DNA of 64,000 nt from contig CAIIXF020000006.1 in NCBI GenBank assembly GCA_903813345.2, positions 6,190,989 to 6,254,988 on the forward strand. The letters are read 5' to 3'. The notes under the pieces were generated by a model. The model saw only the letters and a program-made list of their open reading frames with translations, was not told the DNA's origin and did no database searches. The first letter of the stretch is position 1, and every line of letters starts with the position of its first letter. Position numbers and translations under genes: made by a program. Of the stretch, positions 1 to 11,600 are shown in pieces. The DNA comes from Owenia fusiformis (lineage: Eukaryota; Annelida; Polychaeta; Sabellida; Oweniidae).

Positions 1-900
1 GTGTAAACATTGACCATGTGCATATAAATTCAGATTTCACGAGCTCTTTCCTATTCGAGTTCCTCATACACCCCTGCATGGATTTGAGTTGGATTCGCCT
101 TTTATACGTGAGCCGATACACATCGCAAACGCTGATTGGATAAAGATTGCGAGAATCTTTAAAAAGTAAATTTGACATCTGATATTGATGAGAAAATGAG
201 AAAGAAAATGTATATGTTCTATTCTTACCAAATTTAAAACCGAAATGTTGAATCTATGTAAATGTGATATAAGCAAAAATCTAAATAAAGACTTTAAGAT
301 GAAAACGTGTAGATAAGAATAAGAAGAACTAAAAATAGACTCTAGATTTTCAATCTGGAGTCTAATAATAATGTTAAAAATTATAAGAAACACTGTGTAA
401 AGATTATATACCTTTTCAGCCAGAGCTTAATAAAATATTAATTAATAAATACATATTGAATATATTGAAATACAATTATTAAATATACAGTTTATATATT
501 AATAAGTATACTGTCAATACTAATTTAACATATCACATTGATATGCTTGAAATTGTAAAAGTTAAGCTTAACTAGTTTATAGGTTTAAAGTTGATGAAAT
601 ATAGACATACACGTAAATGTGGTTTCATCCTCACATGCTTGCATACAGTCAAATACATTGCTGGATGTGAATATCTTCACGTTTTCACTTTTAATACAGG
701 TATTTTCTATATGTGCCCAGACATCTGGAATGCATATGTATATATCAGTATAGAATATTAGACAATTCTAAATATAGGACAATTCTTATAAAGGTAGTTG
801 GAAAAAAGTTAAACAAGAAAGTAAAATCATCAAAAAAGATGAAATGAATTAGCAGTTTTCAAACTGATTAACAAGGCCATGTAAATCAAAATATACTTAC
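1..900. other. AT-rich stretch, no gene resolved
   Basis: This stretch is very AT-rich. It lies downstream, on the minus strand, of the signal-peptide exon at 901-970, so later exons of that gene may sit here or beyond the window. Short minus-strand segments ending in donor-like sites are visible near 228 and 410, but none could be joined in phase with confidence. No RNA gene or conserved protein was seen. Confidence 0.4.
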
Positions 901-970
901 ATTTACTACATTTTGCATCACAATGTGATATGCACGACAGTGCTACAAGGATCATTAAAGGCAGGATCAT
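901..970 (-). CDS. First coding exon of a secreted protein (signal peptide), rest unresolved
   Basis: A minus-strand ATG at 970 opens 23 codons reading MILPLMILVALSC then ISHCDA and KCSK, followed directly by a consensus GTAAGT donor at 895-900. The composition is that of a cleavable secretory signal peptide: a hydrophobic core, small residues before the likely cleavage after CDA, then a Cys-containing mature start. The exon ends in phase 1. No downstream exon could be assigned, and the gene probably continues toward or past the left edge. The mature product is not recognised. A chance hydrophobic ORF next to a donor-like hexamer is the alternative. Confidence 0.5.
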
Positions 971-1255
971 CTTAATGTTTTCTGTTGTTGTCCAAGTGTG
1001 ACAGACTCTTCCTGCATATGCACATATGTAATTACTAAAGCTAAGGGATCATACCAAAAGATCATTTAAAGATCAGAATGAATATTTCACTAGACATGAT
1101 AATCATCATTATAATTCTTCACTTTCTCAATTTTGGGATGTAAATTAAACTTAAAAATGGTCATTATCTGCACTTTTAACCGTTCTGTTTACATAATGAG
1201 GAATTGTATTGATCATTGTTTTGGTATCTCAAGATCCTCAAGGCTGCTTTATTTT

Positions 1256-1790
1256 GTTATCCCATCAAATGAAGTTCAGAGGGATATAGGGAACGCCTCT
1301 GCAGTGTGAATCTTAGGATTTTTCTGACACTCGCCATGTGGCAATCCACTCATGTTTTCACACTCGCCAATGAAAAATTACACTCGCCACAGTGTTGCCA
1401 CTGATGATATGTATACTCAAAGTTTTCTTTTGAATAATACTTCTTTAAAAAGAAAGTAATATGTTTATGAAAGTACTTTAAATTGACTTAGTTCTATAAT
1501 AATCGACAATGGCGAATTTTATGTTTTTCATGCTTGCCAATGAGGCAAGTCACTTCAATTTTACACTCGACTCTAAATATTTATATCCGCCTGGGGCTAC
1601 TGTCGAGTGGATATGACCCAAACTGCTCTGTCAGTCCATCTGTCCGTCCGTAAGTACATCTGTCAGTACATCTGTCTTGGCAATAATTGAAATACTGTTG
1701 GCCGCTCTGATTTTGTTCATATTTTGTACACATACAAAATTATAATCGGTTAGGAATCACTGGATTATTTTTATTATCATAACTGTTGTA
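1256..1790 (+). repeat. Dispersed repeat copy (GGGATATAGGGAACG family), interrupted
   Basis: Starts with TTATCCCATCAAATGAAG and continues with GGGATATAGGGAACGCC. Its expected continuation (TGTCCGTCCG runs, then TTTTGTTCATATTTTGTACA) resumes near 1625-1735. The same modules are contiguous in the copy at 33857, so about 300 bp rich in ACTCGCCA motifs appears inserted between them at roughly 1305-1615. Other members are at 6161-6892, 20234-20310 and 38467-38908. Confidence 0.65.
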
Positions 1791-1902
1791 CTTTTTAGAA
1801 AACAGGCCTGACAAGGAAGATAGCAAGAATATTGTAAGATTGTTACAGTTTGTAACTTCAACTCTCAATTCTTCTCATTCGCTTCTAGACCCTTTAATTC
1901 GT

Positions 1903-2240
1903 GGCTAGGTACCCTTATGAAAAAAACAACCATTTTTTCCGAATTTAAATGGTTTCATTGCATATCGATAAACCATCGTTTCAACCTTGAAGATCAAAGG
2001 AAAAATCTTTATTTCAACCATTTAAAACCATTGCGCAACCATTACTTCATATAATCTTTTCAACCCTTTTTACATTAAGTTGCAATGGTTACGCAACCAT
2101 TTTTGGGAAACCATTGCGAAACCATTGCGAAACCATTGCAACCATTACTCATTGAAATAAACAGTTGCAATTGATTGCAACCATTGCTGGGGAACTGCAA
2201 CTATTGCAACCATTATTTTAGTTAACCAGTTTATAAACCA
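1903..2240 (+). repeat. AACCATTG-motif array element, copy 1
   Basis: About 330 bp dominated by degenerate reiterations of AACCATTG(C). One edge is non-repetitive (ACCCTTATGAAAAAAACAAC, then CATTTTTTCCGAATTT). The reverse complement of that edge ends a second array at 24895-25168, so this is a mobile or dispersed family with a fixed terminus and a motif-array body. No coding potential is visible. Confidence 0.6.
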
Positions 2241-2506
2241 GTTTATTGGCAAAGATTAAATGATTGCTAATTATTAAGCTCATCTGCTTAAGTCAAACTT
2301 GTAAAGTCAAAGATGAGGCAGGTCTATTCAGCACACCTATCCTTGTGACATAAAATCAGAACTGAGCTGAGTAACCTGTGACTGAAGTACATGAAGTACA
2401 TTAATACATTTATAAAGCTGGATCATCCTGGTTTAAATGGTCCTCAAGTCAGGCAAAAATATAAAAAAAAACGTGTGTATTTGTTGGCAAAATATCATTC
2501 TACATC

Positions 2507-2512
2507 TTTATT
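2507..2512 (-). terminator. Polyadenylation signal for the BEN-like gene
   Basis: TTTATT on the plus strand (AATAAA on the minus strand) lies about 175 nt beyond the minus-strand stop codon at 2685-2687. It is the first canonical hexamer after that stop, so it is the likely 3' end signal of the BEN-like gene. Confidence 0.5.
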
Positions 2513-2684
2513 AGAATTACAAAGGTGCGATACATATTTACATATTATTAACTTTTTGATGTGAGCAAACTTGTAAAGTTCATGTTTTATCTAGAGAAAG
2601 GCAACACTTTCTCTTTAATCATAAGCGCTCCTAGCTGTCAGGAATCCAACACATGTATTTCAGATTCAGTCTCTTATGCCCCAT

Positions 2685-5600
2685 TTATTCTCTCATTAAA
2701 GAGTTCCGTTTTGGATTTTGTGTGTCCCTAATCTTTTTTCCAATTACTGCTCGGACATCACTCCTCGAACAACTGAACTTGCTTGAGACAAAATCTGAAA
2801 TCATAGTTTGTGACTTTTAAGTTGAGTGAGAACTTAAAAGAATTTCAAGTTAATTTCATCTCTCTACAATGAAATAAACAAATTGATAGTATATGACATC
2901 ATATATGGTCTGAAGTGAGCTTTTATCCTTACATTATCAATTTTCTCTTTGAAAATGTGATTTCATGTTTTATTCCCAATAGACCAAAAGATATAAAACC
3001 ATGAAAAATATTCCCTATACCATGTTATTTGATTCGAATAAGCCACCTGGTGGTGAAACTGGTTACTACCTACTGCAATTACTCTTTGTAATAAAATTTA
3101 AGAACCACATCAATTTTATAATATATGTGACCTTGTAATATGTTGCTTATTATGCAAAACTACCTCTAATAATTGCATCATTTGTCTCATGTAACATAGA
3201 AGTTACTTTATGATCATTCAATGAAATAACATGTGCACAAATCAAGACCAAATAAAGGACCCATGTTGAGTTCAACCTACCTCGGAGCAAGCTCATAGTA
3301 TCAGTGGTTCTTTTATACATACAGCCCCTTTCTGAGATCAACATAACACTGAGCAAGCTGTGGTATCAATTGGGTATTGGTTTGTACACAATTTTATGAT
3401 TACATTATGAATACCTCAAACTGATTCTAAACTGCCTTAAATATGGTTAAAAGGGCAACAAAACTAAAGATGTTAGGGTAAATTTCAAACAATTCAATGG
3501 TGACTTTACCCTCTATTTTTGCTGCAGCTTTAACCTTGATTTTTTGAATATACACTTACCAATAATGGCCTGTGTGCGGACTTGGTCAAGGATTCCCACA
3601 ATCCTTTTACCACTTTGGGATCGCCCAGTTAAATTCATAAACGTTAGCTCCCGATAGGTGAACATACCAACTAACAAGGTTTTCGTGGCCTTGGACTGTT
3701 CCCTGGTAGCTAAAGCATTTCGCTTTAAAACCTCTGGTATGGACTGAAAAATCATTATTGAATAGAATTAGACATATTCTGAAGTTTGAACCAGTTGCTC
3801 CAATTCTTTTCAGTAAACTGAACAAACTAATTGTGTAATAGGCGAGATGGCAATAGAATTCATGAATATTTTCCTCATTGAATAATCAAAGTGAAAGCAA
3901 GTTGTAAATTGCAAAAATGACATTAGAAGTGTGTTTTTTCAAAAATGTTAATCAATCATAAAACTTTCATCTAGGTTGGTTGATTTCCCATATATAAAAT
4001 AATGAAAAGTGAAACATCTTTAAATGCATAACTCAATATTACAGTTTGCTCCTTACTTATAATATAAGTGTTCCTACTATCACAAATCCCCATGAACTAA
4101 AAATAGGATTTTGCAGTCTTGACAAATAAAATGAAGTAAATATACTTACTGTTCTCAACATGATATCTCTTTCACTTTGGCTTCGTGGTGCAACCAGTGC
4201 ATGCCATTCTGGCTCAGATGTTGGTGGAGGAGATGGAGGAGGGACAGAGCTGTCATCATCATCATCATCATCATCATTGTTACTGTCGAGAGGTGAAATG
4301 GATTCCTCTGAAGATGATGGTGAATATAGTGAGAATGTAGATGGTGTTGATGTAAATGTTACTGATGTAGGCTGTACTGATGAGGTAGTGAGGTTGTTAG
4401 GAGTTGGTTGCTGGAGCATCCTCTCTAGTAGTCTGTTTTGAACTGAAAAATATACAGAATATTATTAAATATATGTATTTATCTTATGTCCAGTAGGATG
4501 AAGTAACAGATAAGTTGATAAGATATATCCAGTATCCACTTTCTTTTTCAAGGAGTACAAAAATTGAGAAATGGCAGTAAATCAAAAAGATAAAGATAAT
4601 TTTGAAATGCTATTTGATATTCTTTGAGATTTAATTATTGACCTCCAAAATTTGAAAAATTCTGTACATGTGCATATTAAGTATGAAATAACTATTGAAC
4701 TAAAATCATTCACGATTATTGCTATATTTTAGGGAAAATAGTGTGGAGTCTGTTAATATAGGTTTGTGATTCGCTTAGGAAATATCTGTATCTCTCCTTT
4801 ATTCAGGCATAGAGTATTCAGAACTATTTCCTAAGTATTCATTCAAAACATAGATTACTTACATTGCAATTGTTCATTGTGCTTAAGGGTTATAGATTCC
4901 CACACTTTTAACTGTTGGCTGTGAGTTGTCTGATGATTGAGGGTCAATATCTCCCAAACTCTACACTGGTGGTTTTGTAGTTGTTGCTGTGCCTTTTGCG
5001 AATCCATCATGTGTTGTACCAGCTGTTGGACTGTTGGATTGGATTGTGTATACATTGACTGATTAGGAACAGAAGGTGGAGACACAGGATTGGGTTGGAT
5101 AAATTGGGAAATGTTCAAATCTTGAGGTTCTTGAGAGTTCAAAAGGTCCAAAAAATTAGAAGTCACAGGATAAGAGGAAGGCAAGCCAGAAGTAACTGGA
5201 AGAGTAGGCTGCTCAGAAGTGACAGAAAGAGAAGTAGGCAGGCTACAAGTAACAGGAGGAGTGGTAGGCTGGTCAGAAAATACAGGAATTGAGGAAGGCA
5301 AGCCAGATGTAACAGGAAGAGAAGTAGACAGGCCAGACATAACAGGAAGAGAAGTAGGCAGGCCAGACATAACAGGAAGAGAAGTAGGCAGGCCAGAAGT
5401 AACAGGAAGAGAAGAGGTTAAACCAGAAGTAACAGGAAGAGAAGTAGGCTGGACAGAAGTGACGGGAAGAGAGGAAGGCTGGTCAGAATTGACAGATAGA
5501 GAGGTAGACTGGTCAGAAAAAACAGGAAGAGAGGTAGGCTGGTCAGCAGTAACAGGTTCAGTGGTAGACTGGTCAGAAGTAACAGGAAGACAGGTTGACT

Positions 5601-8600
5601 GGTCAGCAGTAACAGGTTCAGTGGTAGACTGGTCAGAAGTAACAGGAAGGGAGGTTGACTGGTCAGCAGTAACAGGTACAGTGGTGGACTGATCAGAAGT
5701 AACAGGAAGGGAGGTTGACTGGTCAGGAGTAACAGGTACAGTGGTAGACTGGTCAGAAGTAACAGGAAGGGAGGTTGCCTGGTCAGGAGTAACAGTCTCA
5801 AGTTGATGGGACAGAGAATCACATTTGCCATTATTGGATTTGGAAAGCATGGATGTATTGGGATTGGGTGTCGTTGGAAAGAGAAGTTCCATCTGCTTTC
5901 TTCTAGCTTCCCTTTGGATTGCTTTGGCACCTGTAAATATCCAATGAAAAGGAAGGTGTTTTAAGAAATTATGTTGGTAGTATATGAATACAATATAATT
6001 AAGTTTGCCAATTTGTATGTTTTTTGGATTCACATTAACTTGACTCCGTAAATTGACGCCCAGGCATGTAGTCAGGGGAAGGGGTAAACAAAGTCATAAC
6101 CCAACAATTGGTCAATTTACCAGGGTGTAACTAGATAATGACAACTCTGCGGAATAGCAAATCCCAACGAACAAAATATCAATTACCGAATTCCAATCAA
6201 TTATACTCATTACTTTGGTTTAAATTAAAAAATTTAGATTTTAGAATTGCGAATCCCTGCAAAGCAGCCATTTTGAATTTTCTGAGGTACAAATCTGAAA
6301 AATAATACCATAATTGTGATCTACTCCAAAATTCCTTCAATTTGAGTATTATATAGCCATACTTTGAAGGGATCGAAAAATTATTGCGAAATCGTACATA
6401 AGACGGCCATTTTGAATTTTACGAGGCTCGGATCAGAAAAAAGATACAATATTTGCAATCTACTCTTAATTGCCTTTCATTTGAGTATAATAAAGCTATA
6501 CTTCAGAAAGATCTAAAAATTAGCGAAAATTTCTGTTTTCTTGACCCCCCATACACGGTCCCTGGGGGTCAGGATGAAAAACATGGAATACATGTGAAAA
6601 AGATAGATGTTGCAAATATACTACAAAATTTCAAACAATAATATTAATTACTTTGGTTTAGAATGAAAAATTTATGATTTTTGCGAAAAACTCCCGTCAT
6701 TTTTAAAGCGGCGGCCATCTTAAAAAAAATTTTTTGCGTAAAACTATTTATCAATATACATCTTTCCACCAAATATGAAGAAAATCCGTCAACTAATATT
6801 TGAGTTATCTTCCGGACGGACGGACTGACTGACTGACGGACGGACGGACGGAGGGCTTCACTATATCCCTACCGAACTTCGTTCGTTGGGATAATGAGTG
6901 GGAATTACACAAGACTGTTCTATTTAAAGAGAGAATCAGATCTAGCGAGCAACCCGTAAAATAAATTGTTTCAATTTTAGAATATTTCTGGCTCATGTCA
7001 TTTCTTTTCATGTCTATTTTCTGAAAATCCCAAAAGTGCATACTTTATTTCAGCAAAACTAAAGATTTTTATAATAATGTATTATTTTTCTATAAAAATG
7101 GTTTTATTATTATTTTTCACTCATTTTTGCACTTTGAATCCATTATAACTTCATCAATTTATAACATATCGTGAACCTTTTGGGAGATATTGTATTGTAA
7201 AAAACTACCTAATTTCCCTCCAAAATAATCATTTGAAAACAAAATTGATTATCAAGAGACTTACTTTGAGGTTTTCCCTTGCTCTTTTCTACAGGTTTTG
7301 TGGATGGCTGCTTTTGCCTCTTTTTTCTCTTCACTAGGTTTGGTATTTCAGAATCATCTTTCAGCTCATCATGTTGGTCAAAGCTCCTCCTTTTTTTAGA
7401 ACAGCCTAAAATCAGGTAATGCAACAATTACCAAGGTGCAAGGACCTATTTTCAAGTTTCACCACCAGATGGCTAATTCAGCTCGAATTACATGGAAGAA
7501 AGGTTCTTTTCTAAACTACAATATATACTAGGTTTAAGCATCGACTTTCATGAAACTGTGATAATTAACAAGGCATTTAGGAAGTGATTGGAGGCACTTT
7601 GGTCAGGGTGTTGTTGAGCAAATGATCCTGTGACTTAGGTTATGTTTTATTTTCAGAAGGGTTTGACCAATATTCAACAAAGATTGATTGAGAAATAAGA
7701 TTTTCAGTTCCATTCCTATGAGTGTCTTTCCAGTCCCCTTTTATGATTTATAGGTGAAAATATTTATTATTTTCAAAAATTGATTTGCATTCCAGATATG
7801 GTTCCTCTTACCCCCCCCCCCCCCCTCCCCAGGAATCTGAATTTAAGGGTCAAAAATGCAATTTTGACATGTTTCGCACCAAACACATGGTGACATTAAA
7901 ATGTAATGATAATTTAAAAAGTTTTGTATTCACCTTTTTCCTTTTTTTTGTCCAGGTCTGCTCTGAACTTGGTATCAAAGTTCCGACACTCGGAATCATC
8001 ATCTGGAATTACAAAGTTGAGAATCATGATAATCACTATAGCTATAACATTTCATTTCAACATTATAAAACAAATGTAAATTCAATCAATAAAATATATA
8101 CAAATTAAAATAACCAGATATAATTATACTTAATTTTATTACTAGGAAGTGAAATCTGATTATCCTGATTGCTGATTGTAATACATGGTTTTTATGAGGA
8201 AGATACACAAGGCAGATTGGTTACCATCTATCTAAAGATTTCAATTTGTATTCTGAAACATACTTTTTTAATGTGATCATACTGATGAGTTTACACTTAC
8301 TTGACATAAATACTATTTCCGCAGTTATGCCCATGCATTTGGTATGCATCACCTGTGTCCCTTCTTTCATTTCCTCTCCCTTTGTCACAACCACCAGTTG
8401 CGATGACATAGTGATGAGGGTTTCATCTGTCTGTTTGTAGTAAACTACACTATTCTTCTTTGGAGCTAAACAGAAAAAATTCACTTGTTTGTATATTATA
8501 AACTAGTAAAATCTAATTCCGAGGAATTCATACACATATTCTTTATGATTCAAACACTAATCTGGTATAGTTTTGAAAGAAAATGAATTAGAGGGAAATT

Positions 8601-11600
8601 TTGTAAGAAAATAAAGATTTTTTTCTTTAAATTTTATTTTTTAAATTTGCTCCCTCATTTTTATGGTGGTACTGCTCTCTCATTACATTACTAGTAATAA
8701 TGTTGCACAGACAGAGCGGCAACGGTTGAAATGCTAATTATAACCATTGAAATGCTAATTATAACCATTGAAATGCTAATTATAACCATTGAACAGCCAA
8801 TTAGATAAAGTTCTGTTTTGATAGTAGGCTAAAATCATTAGAAATTATTTCATTTCACTCTTTTAAGAAATTTTTGTTTCGTCTGAATATATTTTTTAAT
8901 TTTTCAAATTCAACCCATTATGAATCTGACACAATCATAGTTAAGTAAATTCATCAGAAAAAATATGATTCACATTAAGATTTTTAAAGCCAGCTAAGAG
9001 TTCTTTCTCCTTTAGCAATACTTAGTATAGAAGGAAACAATAAAACTTTTTAGACATATATTCAGACCACAACTAGCAGATATGACTTCAAGGTCATGCT
9101 GGTACTGAGTATACTGCAGCTAGTTCATGCTCTTGGGCATATTATATCTATTTAATTTGAGAGAATAATGAAAATGCATATTGGTACTGAGTATGGTTAA
9201 TTCATGCTCATAGGCATATTATTTATACTTAATTGGAGAGAACTGGAAATACATATTGGTACCAGGTACTGATTCTAGTTCAGGTTGATTACCCATAGAC
9301 CCTGTGTTACCTGGTTGCAAAAGCACAAAATGTGAAATATCCTTTCTCCTATTGGACAGATAACATTTTCTTTTACTGGACATGTTTTAATTTGCATTAG
9401 AATTAGAATAGATAAATATTATTTCTATTAAATTGGAGAGAATAATGAAAATGCATATTGGTACTTGGTATAGCTAGTTCATGCTCATAGGCATATTATT
9501 TCTATTAAATTGGAGAGAATAATGAAAATGCATATTGGTACCGGTTATGGTTAGTTCATGCTCATAAGCATATTATTTCTTTTTAATTTGAGAGAACAAT
9601 GAAAATACATATTGGTAGCGGGTATGGTTAGTTCATGCTCATAGGCATATTATTTCTATTTAATTGGAGAGTATAATGGAAATGCATATTGGTACTAGGT
9701 ATGGTTAGTTCATGCTCTTAGGCATATTATTTCTTTTTAATTTGAGAGAATAATGGAAATGCATATTGGTACTTGGTATACTGTAGCTAGTTCATGCTCA
9801 TAGGCATATTATTTCTATTTAATTGGATAGAATATTGGAAACACATTTGAAATTTACATGTAAAGGTACATCTAGAAATGTGGTTTCGAAAATTGTTGAT
9901 CAACTTTGAAAATGTAATTGTTTTTGAAAATGTGACTTCTAGTTTGGGTCAATTCCACATAGACATGTTATTAATTAGTTGGGGCTGTTCATAAAACTAA
10001 CTGATCAATCAAATTGGCCCCTACATGATTAGTAACGTCATATACAAAATATAGCTTTGGTTTATTGGTTCCTTAGTAATCACAACATCATGGCAACCAT
10101 AGGAGAGAATGATGAAACATGCTTATTGGTACTTGGTATACTGTAGCTAGTTCATGCTCATAGGCATATTATTATTTCTATTTTATTGGAGAGAACAATG
10201 GAAACGCATATTGGCACTTGGTATAGCTAGTTCATGCTCATAGGCATATTATTTCTATTTAATTTGGGAGAATAATGAAAAAATATATTGGTACTTGGTA
10301 TAGCTAGTTCATGCTCATAGGCATATTATTTCTATTTAATAACGCCACCAGGTGGCTTGTTCGGGTCAGATAACATGGCGGGTATAGTAGAAAGTTCCCT
10401 TTAACTTAAATTACATCTGTTTTCGTGGTTCAAGTTTTGTATAACCCTTACGTATCTAATAGTTATAGAGATTAAAATATGTACAGTAAAAGAAAATGTT
10501 ATCTGTCCAATACAAGAAAAGATATTTCACTTTTTGTGATTTTGTAACGTGGGGTTTTTGAGGAATCAACCCGAGCTAGAAGTCACATTTTCAAAAAATT
10601 AAATTTTCAAAGTTGATAAACACTTTTCGAAACCATTTTTCTATACGTACTTTTACATGTAGATTTCAAATATGACATCACTCTGACTGAATTTTGAATA
10701 TTTAATAACGTAAATCAAGATTATTTCTATTCGCATCCAGTCTATTGGAGAGAATAATGGAAATGCATTTTGGCACTTGGTATAGCTAGTTCATGCTCAT
10801 AGGCATATTATTTCTTTTTAACTTGGGAGAATAATGAAAAAATATATTGGTACTGGTTATGATAAGTTCATGCTCATAGGCATATTATTTCTATTTAATT
10901 GGGGAGAATAATGAAAAATATATTGGTACTGGTTATGATAAGTTCATGCTCATAGGCATATTGTTTCTATTTAATTGGGGAGAATAATGAAAAATATATT
11001 GGTACTGGTTATGGAAAGTTCATGCTCATAGGCATATTATTTCTATTTGATTGGGGAGAATAATGAAAAAACACATTGGTAATGGTAATGAAAAGTTCAT
11101 GCTCATAGGCATATTATTTCTTTTTAATTTGAGAGAATAATGAAAATAGATATTGGTACTGGGTATGGTTAGTTCATGCTCTTAGGCATATTATTTCTTT
11201 TTAATATGAGAGAATAATGAAAATACATATTGGTACTGGTTATGGAAAGTTCATGCTCATAGGCATATTATTTCTATTTAATTGGAGAGAACAATGGAAA
11301 TGCATATTGGTACTAGGTATGGTTAGTTCATGCTCATAGGCATATTATTTCTTTTTAATATGAGAGAAAAGTCATTGAAGATTCAAAAATTTAGTCGAAG
11401 TGATGTCATACTTTAAATCTACATGTAAAAATACATCTAGAATTATGGTTTAGTTTAGAAATTTTTTAATAAATTTTGCTAGTTTTTATTAAGAAAATGG
11501 AAAATAATGTAAGCTAAGATTTTACATTCCTGAGTTCAGATGAGGTACCATTACATTATTAGTGGTAATGTTGCACAGACAGAGCGGCAACGGTTGAAAT

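Noticed and set aside
1903-2240. CRISPR-like or regulatory tandem array
   Set aside because: Motifs are degenerate, spacing is irregular, there are no unique spacers, and the genome is animal.
4160-4441. 93-residue plus-strand ORF with a Ser run
   Set aside because: It is the antisense of the poly-Asp exon of the BEN-like gene, where GAT repeats read as ATC/TCA Ser codons.
5219-5692. Open plus-strand frame opposite the 10-residue repeat exon
   Set aside because: The repeat unit is a multiple of three, so antisense frames stay open automatically. It has no splice context, and the minus strand has phase-consistent exons.
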